Part shown: in pieces, positions 21,004 to 32,327 of the stretch
Position numbering within the stretch: the stretch's first letter is position 1
Layout of the letters: the number at the start of each line of letters is the position of its first letter
NCBI GenBank assembly: GCA_964017195.1
Contig: OZ024890.1
Span: 64,957,867-65,021,866 of the forward strand
DNA from: Siderastrea radians
Lineage: Eukaryota > Cnidaria > Anthozoa > Scleractinia > Rhizangiidae
Direction: 5' to 3'
DNA length: 64,000 nucleotides
Translations under genes and position numbers: made by a program
Notes under the pieces: generated by a model
Database searches by the model: none
The model's input: only the letters and a program-made list of their open reading frames with translations
Told to the model about the DNA's origin: nothing

Positions 21004-21030
21004 AAGTAGTTGTTCATTTTTTAAAAATAG

Positions 21031-22224
21031 CAGTTTGTCTGCTTTTATCGAGACCTTTTAAATTTTTATCTAAGAAATTCACAAAGGGAACTTTTTGCTC
21101 AGCTGCTGATAATGATCCAAAAAATTTTAAGCAATTTGCTAATCTCCCTATGATCTGTGACGAAGCTGCATGGTAACTGGATAAGAATGCTAAGGGGGAA
21201 ACGTCTATTTTGGGCGGAAGTTCCGATGTTAGTTTAGTTCAATTTCCCCGACACCTTTCCTAAATCCTCGCGCGTTTATGGTTACGTATGGGATGGTAAG
21301 AAAGGTAAAAGTGTGTATTGTTTGTGTATTATTATTAAAGCACAACAGGCAATATTAAAGACCTATGATTACAACTCGACTGTAACTAAATGTCCGAAGA
21401 ACAGTAGGCATTCTGCGCGATGATTAGAAGTAAATGGTATAAGCCCTCACTCCTTTTTTATGCAACACCAGCTATGTGCTTTAAATGTTTTTATGTTCCT
21501 TGTCTGATACCACATAATCGTCGGCAAGGTGTTGCTTTGGGTGAGCTCTGTTTGCTGGGACACAAAAATGAAACATCTGTATGGGATAAATTTTGGCAAC
21601 GGGTGTGGCCGTTTATTTAAAGTAAGCACAGAACGCTGGTAAACCCAATTTACAGGATATTAACCCAGAAAAGATGAAGGCACACCCGCCACAGCCCAGG
21701 GCGAGAAACGAGTGGCAGGGCAGCCCCACCCAAAGCCAAAGTAAAACACCTTACCAACAAAATGAATCAATAAAATAAATAAATAAATAAATAAATAAAT
21801 AAAGGGACATAACATGTTAACTATTATAGAAACTGTCGCAAGCTGACTGCATGGCCCCTGGTATGACATCACGTGAAAAGTTACGACATAACTAGAGTAG
21901 CCTTACTGAACGAAGTGATTATAGTAACAATGATTAGAGAGGGAAGCAGGGATCTGCTCATATAATGGTGAGGATAAGGTAGCAAGTCCTGAGAGTTAAC
22001 CGAAAGGGCAAACGGTTATCTGTCCTTTGCCAGAGAACAAGTCCAAGATGATTATATGGCCCCTGCACATTCAGTCACCTAACAAGTAACCACAAAAATA
22101 GAAAAGGTATACAAAAAATGGAAGCATGGCCTCTTCTCATTCAATTATGGAATAAGTAACCGTATCAGGAGAATCACCCAAGAGAGTAAAAGTTACAAGT
22201 ATATGTAAGTTGCTACAGAAACGA
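21031..22224. other. Intergenic, simple repeat only
   Basis: No gene recognised. An AAAT-type microsatellite lies at about 21768-21803. Diverged precursors of the downstream minisatellite unit (GGCCCCTGCACATTC and GGCCTCTTCTCATTC) appear from about 22050. Confidence 0.5.
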
Positions 22225-23212
22225 GTACTACATTTTGTAGGCAAAGGCATGGCCCATGCTCATACATGTTAATTAGATACCTAAGATAGAGATGGATGCA
22301 TGGGCCCTGCTCATACAACCACCCAAAAAGGTACATCTAGTTATTAGAAGTAATAGCCATGGATGCATGGCCCCTGCTCATACAACTACCAAAAAGGTAC
22401 ATCTAGTTGTTTGAAGTAAAAGACATGGATGCGTGGCCCCCCGCTCATACAACCGCCCAAAAAGATACATCTAGTTGCTTGAAGTAATAGACATGGATGT
22501 ATGGCCCCTACTCATACAACCACCCAAAAAGGCACATCTAGTTATTAGAAGTAATAGACATGGATGCATGGCCCCTGCTCATACAACTACCAAAAAGGTA
22601 CATCTAGTTGTTTGAAGTAATAGACATGGATGCATGGCCCCTGCTCATACAACCACCAAAAAGGTAGATCTAGTTATTAGAAGTAATAAACATGGATGCA
22701 TGGCCCCTGCTCATACAACCACCAAAAAGGTATGTACATCTAGTTGTTTGAAGTAATAGACATGGATGCATGGCCCCTGCTCATACAACTACCCAAAAAG
22801 GTACATCTAGTTATTAGAAGTAATAGACATGGATGCATGGCTCCTGCTCATACAACCACCAAAAAGGTACGTCTAGTTATTAGAAGTAATAGACATGGAT
22901 GCATGGCCCCTGCTTATACAACTACCAAAAAGGTACATCTAATTGTTTGAAGTAATAGACATGGATACATGGCCCCTGCTCATACAACCACTCAAAAAGG
23001 TACATCTAGTTATTAGAAGTAATAGACATGGATGCATGGCCCCTGCTCATACAACTACCAAAAAGGTACATCTAGTTGTTTGAAGTAATAGACAGGGATG
23101 CATGGCCCCTGCTCATACAATCACCAAAAAGGTACATCTAGTTATTAGAAGTAATAGACATGGATACATGGCCCCTGCTCATACAACCACCCAAAAGGTA
23201 CATCAAGTAATA
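22225..23212. repeat. Minisatellite, 66-67 bp unit, about 14 copies
   Basis: The unit contains ACATGGATGCATGGCCCCTG followed by CTCATACAACCACC and AAAAAGGTACATCTAGTT. Two variants, GTTATTAGAAGT and GTTGTTTGAAGT, alternate over much of the array, giving a dimeric higher-order period of about 133 bp. Open frames across it arise because one unit length is divisible by three; I do not regard them as genes. Confidence 0.95.
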
Positions 23213-25680
23213 TAGACAAAAGGTTTGCCCCATCCCATGCTGACCAATGTTAGAAATTTACTGGCCAGTAGTGAAATGATGACGCCTTTCCGATGAAGAG
23301 GAAATTTAAATCCACACATTCGAGTATTTGTAGCGGAGCCTCTATGCGGACTGAGGTCCGCACAGCAGAGCACCATACTCATGGAGAATATATATATATC
23401 TATGCGAGTCAATTTTCATTGTCACGACGTCACGTGACAGAACGACTTACCGTGCACCATACTCCATGTAAGATGTTCAGAGTGTCTGAATACTCGCGCG
23501 TCTACATATTGGTGAAAAATGGCGGACTGCGCTCGAACTACCGCTTTAGTCTAAACCATCTTTGTAAGGGCTAAGTAAAAAGGATGTACTCCCATGAATA
23601 TTTTATCACTATTGTGATGCTTTCTTGGAAATGACTGCTTCCCACAAGTTACTACAGAGTGAATACTCACTTCTTGGCCTCGAATTGGCCATCTTAGTGC
23701 CTCAAACTAAACTGGAATATTTATTGACACCACTTTTTTATTTCGAGTTTAAACGTGCACCTTTTTAATCTCAATTTTAAACCTGCTTTAATATTATTTT
23801 ATGAAAATTCATACCGATACAAATTAATAGTAAGCCAGTAATATGATAAATTTTGCAAAATTTATCATGCTATATTTCTACAGAAAGCCAGTAATAACTT
23901 GCTTATTATTTTATCCAAAATCGTAGGACTAGGTTATCGACCACTTGTGTATTGGGTCAAGTTTAAAAGCAATGGAGGTTTCCTTACAGCAGGGGTTTTG
24001 AGGAGCTCCGCTGTTAGGTTAGCCTATCTATATATCTATATATATTAGTATCTAGATATATTAGTATCTATATTAGTATCTATATATATTACCTATCTAT
24101 ATATATTGTATTTGTTTCTCATTGTTTGAGTGGTTTGCCGGCAAACTAGCTTGGTAGCAAAGTGCACTACCACTATAAACAAAGCATTTGACCTTTTTTT
24201 TTTGAGTGGATAACCAGGGCATGACGGCGGATGGTCTATACTATGCTTTCGGGCCCGTATTCTTAACAGTTAAAAATGACTGAGCCATCGTCACTAGATG
24301 ATCCTGTGATCTTAAACACAATAGCTATTACATTGAGCAATAAAAACATGGTATGTGGAAATGTATATAGCCTGAACTCCAACTAAGAACCAGAATTATA
24401 CCAGCATTGTCCTCAAATCTTTATATTTCAGAATTGTAAGTTTTCTAGGTGATCAGGAAATGATTTGGAGAAGTGTTTTTAAGTTTGATTCTAAGAACGT
24501 GGTTATAAAGTGAGAAGCTCTTTCAAAACTTTTGTGCCTCCCTGCCAAGGTACAGGAAATGAGAATGCCCATATTTCTCAGAATAGCCCTTGTAGAAAGG
24601 AATTGGGAGGAAACATTCTTAATGGAACTTACTTATTATTAAGGATGCTAGAATGCTGAGAACTAGAATTTCCCCATGCACAGAATTAACACAGAATAGG
24701 TCCAACAAGACCATACAGGTTACTGATGAAAGTCAAAATGTTTATCTGCATAAATAAAATCGGGGCCATAAGAACGCAAGTGAGGATGGATAATCATGTA
24801 AAAATAAATGACTAGTAAAAGTAAATGACTAATCCGGCTGTCATGGGAAAAATCAAGTTCAGTAAAAAATTGCCATTAGGTTACCTCCCCAGTGAGAGTC
24901 CCCCTGAAATGACTGTGTAACTTCCAGCATGGGCTGGTAGTGATTAGTGTGACTGCCTGATACGACCCCCCCCCCCCCACCCAAAAAAAACAACCTTGAG
25001 GGAGAAATAGGGGAACGTAGTCTTCCAGGCAATTGCAGACCACACAGACCCTGAAGATCGGGGCAGTCACACACCAGAAATATTTAATCTAGTGAATAAA
25101 AAGTGTAGGTTACTATATGAAGTAAAGTTCATGAATTTAGTACTTGGAAAAGTAGGAAGGCTACGAACTATGCAGGTGTAATAACCAGGCATCTATGGAG
25201 AAATTCAGCACCTCGTTGATAACATGTGGTGTGACGATCAAGGCACCCTCTGCTCCGGGCCCAAGAAGAGTGGTAATGTCTCCTGCATCTGTGTACCCAG
25301 AGCTTGGCAAAGCAGGCTATGACATTAAAGCCATGATCCACAGATGGTGCCAGCGAGGACAGCAAGGAGTGTACCAAGGGCACTGCATGACTGGCGAGGG
25401 TGAGTGTAGGTTATGACATGAAAGCCATGATCCAAGGGCACTTAGTGTTGGTAAAGTGGCAAGGGCCTGTGACGAAGGACGTTTGGCCCCTTGAGAACGT
25501 CTGGGAGGCATCTAAAAGGAAAAGAAATGACAGACAGACACCATAACCAGTAATGGGGACTACACCTGAGAAAAGTAACTAAGGGAAACATAAGCAAATG
25601 AAAAAGTCTTGTTTTCGTTTTTAGCTATTTTTTTTATTTTCTTTTTTTTTTTTATAATAGAAATAGTAACAAAAGCCTTA
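23213..25680. other. Intergenic with simple repeats
   Basis: No gene recognised. It holds an AT-rich TATCTATATATATTAG-type microsatellite at 24028-24110, a 26-bp palindrome at 23843-23868 and a C run at 24966-24979. The 25195-25510 part is GC-richer with short direct repeats (ATGACATTAAAGCCATGATC and ATGACATGAAAGCCATGATC at about 25319 and 25406), but nothing names a protein. Confidence 0.5.
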
Positions 25681-26050
25681 AAGAAAATTACTCATAAGGA
25701 ACATAGCCCCTAAGAGAAAGAAAACTGAAGAACATAGCCTCACGATAACGAAAATGAGGAAGGAAAACCCTTCAGATAAATTACTCCTAAAGAACGTGGC
25801 CTCGGAGATAAACAAACCTAAGAATGTAGCCTCCAAATAACTAAAGGAGGAACAAAGCATGAAAATAAATTACCCCCGAGGAACGTAGCCTCAGAAATAA
25901 GCAAACTGGAGGGACGTAGCCCCCCAATGGTAAAAGAGGGACACAAGCCTCAAATTAAATTTCTCACAAGGACGTAACCTCGTCGATAACTAAACTCGGG
26001 GAACGTAGCCTCAAATAAATTTCTCCAGAGGAACGTATCCTCGGAGGTAA
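25681..26050. repeat. Degenerate minisatellite, about 35-40 bp unit
   Basis: Repeated variants of GAGGAACGTAGCCTCAGA followed by an A-rich spacer recur roughly ten times with many changes. No coding sense. Confidence 0.75.
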
Positions 26051-26659
26051 AGTAAATTGAACAATAAGAAGCAACTGGCTGGCAAAATTGCCGCCGCAGC
26101 AGCGTAACAAAAACACAGCACAACAAAAGTAAAGCATATGCAGATTAGTGAAAGTTGAAGCAAATAAAATAAACAAAGGCGTAAAGGATGCGGTAAGTTG
26201 TACAAACAAAGCAACTATGCATTATTTTTTCCTTTTTTGTTGACATGTTTTGTTTTGTTTTGTTCTTTTTTGGCATTTATTTCCACTTTGCACCTGTGTG
26301 TTACGCACCCCTCTGTTAGGCTAGAGAACAACCTAGAAATCCTTCAACAACTGAAAACTAAACTTACCAGTTTTATCTAGAAAAGAAGGAAAGATTAAAA
26401 CGACTGTTTCTCTAAACCTTACCTCTGTAATCCTTACATTGACAAAAATTACAATTGCTGTACATTTAACAAATTGACGTTAGTTTCTTATGCGTCTGTC
26501 CTCTTATTGATGATAAATTGAGTCTAAAAGGACGAAGCAGCTGTCCATGGCTGACAATCCAAATGTAACTCGTATGTGTCTTAACCCCAACACTCAAGTA
26601 CATTTCGACCCCATAAATATTTGTAAAATGACTCAACCTCGTGCGCTTGCAGCTTAGGT
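26051..26659. other. Intergenic, no gene seen
   Basis: No supported feature. T-rich stretch near 26220-26280. Confidence 0.45.
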
Positions 26660-26870
26660 CCCGGACAAGTGAATACAACAGTTCCATTCAACGACGTTCA
26701 AGGTTGTTGAATTTAACATGTTATACACGTTTGGCCCACACGTGGAATGATGTTAGATGGTGGTGAATGATGTTCGATGACGTTGAATGGAATTTAATTA
26801 CCTAATAATGCTTTGTATTCAACAGTGTTGAACGTTGTTGAATGGAAATGTTGCATACGTTTGTCCAGGG
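26660..26870. mobile_element. MITE-like element with about 50-bp inverted ends
   Basis: Left CCCGGACAAGTGAATACAAC plus TTCCATTCAACGACGTTC pairs with the right end TTGAACGTTGTTGAATGGAA plus TTTGTCCAGGG. The interior also repeats GAATGATGTT-type words. No ORF. Confidence 0.8.
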
Positions 26871-27980
26871 CGTTAATTTAACTCGTTAAGACATCGAAAG
26901 TAAAGCCTGCCATAATCACATCTCCAGGGACCTCGCTTCATCTGGTCAGCGTAGGGAGGCCCAGGACAAGATGGCAACTCAGATCGCCCTTCTAGCCTTT
27001 CATCCTGTAACCATTTTAACCATTTTTTAAATTGATTCGCACGGCTACAACATTTCCAATGTTACGATAGATTATACAGCAAACAAAGTAAGGACATGAT
27101 TAATTAACAAATCTTAAAACAATATTACAATAACTTACAATATGAAAAGGAAAAAAGATGTTAAAAAGTTTACTGATTACATAACTGACAGGAAAACACA
27201 CAACCGCACAACATATTTTTTGCTACATATTGAGCTATAAAGTGATTATTGTCCATTTCCTGTGAAACTGGTGTAATTTGTTGTTTTTAGTGCAAATAAA
27301 TTTTTCTTTTTCGTATTTAATGCCACTTTGGTTTGAAAACCATATATATCATCGGCGGAGGACTTTTCGGGGTTGGGAATTTTAGTGTGGTGACTTGTCT
27401 TGGGTAAATTGATTTTTATGCAGAGAAGGTCGTTTCTTGGGTTAAGATCTGGGCTGTTCGACTGGTGTAACAAATTGACACTATCACTTTTACACTTAAG
27501 TACCCCCCGGCCCTCTGCAGTTTACCCCCCCCATGAATTATAAATGAAAAGTCCCTAATAATAACAATGGAAAAAACTGACCAAAGTCTGCAGCACAACA
27601 GACCCAACATCATAATACTGGAGAAAGAGGAGAGAGAGTGTTCCATCATTGGTGTTGTGTGTCCCTTTAACAGAAGAGTTGTAGAAAGAAGAACAAAAGA
27701 AAACTGAAGAGTATCGAGAGTATATGTAACAGTAAAAGAGTAGCTGTTCTTCACTCTTTCCTCTAGAGGTGTGTTGTATTCTTGTGCTCTGCAAAAATTT
27801 CAGGGAGCCCAAAAAGCTCTAAACTTATGAAATCCAGGATGCCTAGCATAAAATTCTTTTAAAGATTCCCTTGTTGCCCTGCAGCCCCCCGGGGGGGTTA
27901 CTCCCTATATTGGACTGTACTGTGTACTGAAGGGACACCCTTTGCTGTAAGTTACAGGTATATAAAAGGGTAGAAATTTT
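26871..27980. other. Intergenic, no gene seen
   Basis: 27290-27340 weakly resembles part of the 51.5-kb duplication block (TTTGGTTTGAAAACCA shared), suggesting an old relic. No exon supported. Confidence 0.45.
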
Positions 27981-28110
27981 ATTGCACGTTTCTGGGGAAC
28001 TCCCACCCTACCCCTCCCCTAACCCAACATTTTTTTAAACTTATTACCACTTAGAGCAAAATGTTGGGGTAGGGGATGGGTGGGCAGGGAGTTTCCCAGA
28101 AACGTGTAAT
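27981..28110. repeat. Inverted repeat, about 52-bp arms
   Basis: ATTGCACGTTTCTGGGGAAC through CCCAACATTTT pairs with AAAATGTTGGGGTAGGGG through CCCAGAAACGTGTAAT, with a 24-base AT-rich spacer. Foldback or MITE core; a CCCCCCGGGGGGG run precedes it at about 27885. Confidence 0.85.
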
Positions 28111-29520
28111 GATCCTTCATGTTTTTTTTTACCACTTGATGTATGGAAAAGGGGGAGGAAAACTGGGGCCACTAGGCAGGTCCGTGGTGCTAACAGTTCT
28201 GAATTCTAATACAGTCATGTATATTAAGTAGGGGCAGGTTAAATGTTCAATAGTCATGTTTCTTTTTCTCTTTGTTTTCATTAATATTTCAGCAAATTAT
28301 GAGTTATTTGGTGGGCGGTGCACATACATGTTATCTAGTCTAACACAGTTTCACTCGCTACAAAAATTCTCGTGATGCAAATGACTTTCCCTCTTGTTGA
28401 AAAGTGACCCGTTTACATAATAGGCCATTCAGATACAGCAGCAAATACAGAGAATACGAAAACGATGAAAGATGATTCGAGGCATCGCATTTTCTGGAAA
28501 GATGTTCAGGGAACCAAGCGAGTGCATTTAGAATTTGATGGCATTCCCTTCATCATGCATCTTGGGACACAAGCTTCTCGAGTGCCCAAATGGTCCAGAT
28601 CGCAACAGGGCACTGAAAGAGAAACAACCAATTAACTCAAAGGTAAAATGACCCACTGGTTAAATGGAAACAGACAACCAGCTTTTATAATAATAACAAC
28701 AATGGGGGATCCATACCTTGAGGTAAGGGGGGGCACTCATCCAGACCTTGAGATAATGGAGGGGCCTACTCTGGAGAAATTTTTCTATACCCTGTGGGCC
28801 TTGGTTTGGTCCAAAAAAAAAGTGAGGAAGCCCTCCCCTAGCCTGTTCCAGGCGTTCAGATAGAGGAGCGCGAGCGAAAAATAAAGCGAGCGAAAGAGCT
28901 AGAAAAAACAAGGGGAGACTGGGGAAAAGGGCTGGAGTTGGAAGCGAAAGAATTCTCTTAAAAATGAATACAAAAGGGTCTTTTGCAAACTCGTGCAACT
29001 TACTTTCTCATTGGCTTGCCTTAAAATTATAGATAACACATTATGACCCTAATGCGGTTTTGCTTTTTATTTTGTAGAATGACATTCCTTCTCTGACTCT
29101 GAGAAAACATGTATACCAATAGCTTATGCAGCTGAAGTGCTTATAACTGTGGATGATATAATGATTACGTAAAAAATCAATACTTTTGTTGAAAATTATC
29201 ATGAACACAAATTTGCATGAAATATTTTCATGAACTGTACTCCGCTTCCAACTTTGTAATCCAGCACTTAAACTCCAAAATATTTCTTCTATTTTACCTT
29301 AGAGGTTTTCTTTATCCCAGTAAGCTAAATATTGGATGGTAATAATTTGGTAGGAAAATATTGAGATATCAAACAAATAAAAGAAGAATCGGTACCTTAC
29401 TGTAAATTCGCTTAATTTATAACACTTACGTACCCTTCTATGTCCTTTGAAGTCCTCTTATATACGACTAAAGAGCCTGAATCAGGAGAAAATAAAAAAC
29501 TTCTAGGGTAGCTTCCAAAA
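28111..29520. other. Intergenic, no gene seen
   Basis: 28640-28960 has purine-rich, GAGCGAAA-type stretches typical of dispersed repeats but no boundaries I can place. Nothing else supported. Confidence 0.45.
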
Positions 29521-29868
29521 ACATCCGTCAAGACATGGCCTGGTTCCGGTCCTTGTTATTTAAGGAATTATCTCTTAAATAACAATGACTGTAGCCGATA
29601 CAGTGACCACAAAAGAAGCTTAAAATTTAACTTTAACAATGTCTTTGACCGCCAATTTTTCCTGCTAAAGTTCTTGATAACGCTCTTCAGAACACTTTCG
29701 AGACTAAATACACTGTTCATCGCAGATGAAAGCAAATCGTAACACTCGAAACATAAGCCGCCGAAAGCCGCCATTTTGATTTGCTTCAAGGGTGTTTTTG
29801 TTGTAAAGACCGAGAGAACCGCGGACTCAACCTTGCTCAGGTCATTGTTATCTAAGGTCTTCCGCCTC
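29521..29868. repeat. Dispersed repeat, copy 2
   Basis: Second copy of the repeat at 18301-18675, same orientation, beginning GACATGGCCTGGTTCCGGTC and ending near ATTGTTATCTAAGGTCTTCC. Short terminal direct repeats are kept. Confidence 0.8.
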
Positions 29869-30075
29869 AAAATGGCCACTTTGAAGACTATGTAAAATTG
29901 TCACTTTTAAGACTCCTTAATTAATTTAAAATTGCCACTTTTAAGACTCCATAAAATTGCCGCTTTTAAGAGTGCTTAAAAGTGCACCTTTTAAAATGCA
30001 CTATTAAGAGCCCTTAAAAGTGCCGCTTTAAAGACGCCGTGAAATCGCCAGTTTGAAGACTTCTTAAAATAGCCA
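29869..30075. repeat. Degenerate minisatellite, about 25-33 bp unit
   Basis: Variants of AAAATTGCCACTTTTAAGAC plus TCCTT repeat about seven times. A further piece occurs at about 30353-30420, beyond the tRNA-like sequence, so the tRNA unit may have inserted into the array. Confidence 0.8.
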
Positions 30076-30143
30076 ATTTTGAATATTCATTCACTCTCCA
30101 TCTACGGGATAAATACGAACTCTCAATTGACCAGCTCCCAGTT

Positions 30144-30217
30144 GGCTTGGTAGCTCAGTTGGTTAGAGCACTGCACCGGTATCGCAGAGGTCAGGGGTTC
30201 GATTCTCGTTTAAGCCT
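30144..30217 (+). tRNA. tRNA-like sequence, diverged copy
   Basis: A box TAGCTCAGTTGG and B box GGTTCGATTC are kept and the anticodon region is the same CCGGTAT loop, but the 3' acceptor side (TTTAAGCC) no longer pairs fully with GGCTTGG. Followed by a T run. Probably a dead SINE-type copy. Confidence 0.45.
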
Positions 30218-31210
30218 GCATTTTTTTTCAGGTTTCTTCTTTTCAACCGCTTAGGTTGAAACACCTTCACTGCGATGATCTACGCATAATTCTATCTTTA
30301 TCCGCAGTACAAAGATATGAATTTCATATATTAATATTCATTTAAGATCTCTTTTAAAATTGCCACTTTTAAGACTCCTATCCTTTAAAGCCTTTAAATT
30401 CCACTTAAAAAGTGCGACTCTCAATACTTGCTCCCGATTTTTATTGGTGCTAGCTGCTAATTCGGGCTGCGTTCTTATCAGCTATCACGCGATGAAAATC
30501 TCGAACTCACAGTTAAATTGTTTAACATGTACTATGCCCAAATAATCAAGTCGGTGTTGGCCATGTTGCTTTTATTGTTTACATCTATTGATACAGCATC
30601 CCTTAGCTTTATCTAACGCCAACGGAAAAGGCAAAATATATTTGCCTTTTAAGTCTGAGTAGTCGAAAAATCAACTTAAATCGTGGAAATGTACTCAGTA
30701 ATCTGTAATATTTAAAATCACTCAAAAATTTAAATATTAATGTTCGGGAGTGCCATCCAAGGAACCACTTACTTTATGACTGCCCTTGTCAATCTGTTAC
30801 GACTAAAATATTAAAATGTGTCTCAATAATTTCTCTCTTGTATTTCCGTGTCATCAACGGACACTTCTTCAGGGAGATTTTCAATACAAGAAATATAGAA
30901 ATAAGCACCAAGTCTGTGTTGTCACATCTCGCCCAAATATTGCGACGGGCGCAGTATTTTAAAAAAGGTAAAATACTTCGTTTTTTAAATTGGTATATCA
31001 CAATATACTATCGTTGTTTTACAAATATCCCTGAAGAAATGTGAGCTACAAGTTTGCAAGTGTGGTCATTTGAGTATCTTTTAAGAAAATCGATCGTTAA
31101 TGAATCGTTAAAAAATCGTTTTAAAAATGAACCTTAAATGACTTGGCCAACTTGCAAGAATGCCTATGGTTGAAATGGCCAAGAAAAAAACAAAACAGAT
31201 AGACAAGCTA
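30218..31210. other. Intergenic; contains one hammerhead-like remnant
   Basis: No exon recognised. The only structure is the motif at 30841-30873 and its partial inverted echo at 31024-31034 (CCCTGAAGAA). Confidence 0.45.
30841..30878 (-). ncRNA. Hammerhead-like remnant
   Basis: On the minus strand: CTGAAGA (fits CTGANGA), one extra A, stem II GTGTC...GACAC with loop CGTTGAT, an extra G, then GAAA. Stem III is not recognisable (TAC follows), so only half of the fold is supported. Likely a decayed Penelope terminal repeat. Confidence 0.35.
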
Positions 31211-31367
31211 TCAAAGTGTAAGTTGAAGGAGTGCAATCCTCACAGTCATCTCTCTCACGCTGCTCTCGCTTTGTCGGCAGTCTTGTCTCACCATCTTCCC
31301 CTCAGCTAGTCTGGCCATGCGGATGTTGTACAAGTAAGAATTACCGTCCGCTGTTTCGATGATGAAG
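31211..31367 (-). CDS. Probable terminal coding exon, unknown gene
   Basis: On the minus strand a good acceptor (pyrimidine-rich TTTCTTTACAG) is followed by a 51-codon open stretch starting FIIETADGNSYLYNIRMARL and ending LLQLTL before TGA, in phase 1. The residue mix (acidic and basic residues spread out, Cys and Trp-poor) looks like real protein rather than AT-rich noise. I do not recognise the family and cannot place the upstream exons. The TGA is at 31211-31213. It could be a last exon of a gene running leftward from the 32-kb region. Confidence 0.4.
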
Positions 31368-32125
31368 CTGTAAAGAAATGAAAGGAACTCAGTTCAGAGA
31401 TGTGTGTCTTGGAACAATACAGTTGGAATTAACATTTATCTATGTCTATGATAATTTTTCAATCTTGCCCAATAATACGCAGTAGTTCTTACTGTTTCGA
31501 CATCAATATCACACCTTTATTTCTTTTTTCAAAAACCAGAAATTTCGAATAGAAAAAATTTGCATTATTTACACAAAATAAATACACAAATCTAAAAAAT
31601 ATGGGATGCATGCTGGTCCGTAAACTTTATCAGTCATGCAAATCTCAGGGCGTGATAAAACAGCAAAATTTGGACACATTTGAAATCCTCTTAACAAATC
31701 GTAAGGAGATAAGCTTATTGCTTAATTTCTGCAAGTCTCCAAAACGTTGCAAATTAAGCAAATTACAAGCCGCCGATTGCTGCACCCACTCATCTCCTAA
31801 GTCAACAAAGTAAATTTTTCACTTTAACCCCTCCCGACATTTGCAAAGAAACCTAGTAAATATTAAGCATACAGAGCCAAGGAAAAGTAATGGGTTCTAT
31901 TTTAATAGTTACAGTTAAGGATAAAACATTCACAGACTCAAACGCTCGCACCACTGATTGTGCATCATAATAAGCAGCTCCACAAGAAAGTACCGCTCAG
32001 TAGCTTTCATTCGATTGATTTCAGTTAAGGGTTTCATTGAAAGTTAAAACCATTTCGTACAACATTGTAATCATCGCCACAGCAAGTAAGGCGCAGCAGA
32101 TTTAATAACAATGGTCACACTTTAG
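31368..32125. other. Intergenic or intronic, no feature supported
   Basis: A plus-strand frame at 31601-31813 is open but has no splice support or family match. Confidence 0.4.
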
Positions 32126-32327
32126 GATTTTGTCCACTGAAGCAAACTGTAGACTGAGAGTAAACAAGAAAGTGGTCTGCGAGTGGGATATCTTCCAGGG
32201 AAAAGCGAAAAGCTCCCTTCCAGTGGCCTTAGCCCAGAGAAGAGCTTGTTTCGAGCTAAAATTGGATTGTGTTATGGCTATCTCAGGACAACCCGAGAGG
32301 GCTGAGATGAGTAAACTGATGGTTTGA
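32126..32327 (+). CDS. Possible coding exon, unknown gene
   Basis: On the plus strand the acceptor-like CACACTTTAG precedes 66 open codons, ILSTEANCRLRVNKKVVCEW through QPERAEMSKLMV, ending in TGA. The composition looks protein-like and includes four cysteines. The opposite strand is also open (32344-32102), so the strand is uncertain; the antisense reading would lie upstream of the probable minus-strand exon at 31211-31367. No family recognised. Confidence 0.3.

Larger units (their letters stand above)
18766..21030 (+). mobile_element. Penelope-like retroelement with terminal inverted repeats, split by a tRNA-bearing insertion
   Basis: The right end (20815-21030) recurs inverted at the left as 19325-19500 plus 18766-18803, the two left pieces being separated by a tRNA-containing insert. 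Between the repeats lie decayed reverse transcriptase and GIY-YIG coding regions on the plus strand. Penelope elements often carry repeats of their own ends; here they are inverted. The left arm also has a foldback: 19573-19660 is the reverse complement of 19817-19895, copying part of the RT region. Together this indicates an insertion made with template switching or fold-back synthesis. Confidence 0.8.

Noticed and set aside
22744..22950. Open frame through the minisatellite
   Set aside because: The frame stays open only because the repeat unit is a multiple of three there; it encodes a repeated peptide with no start context or family.
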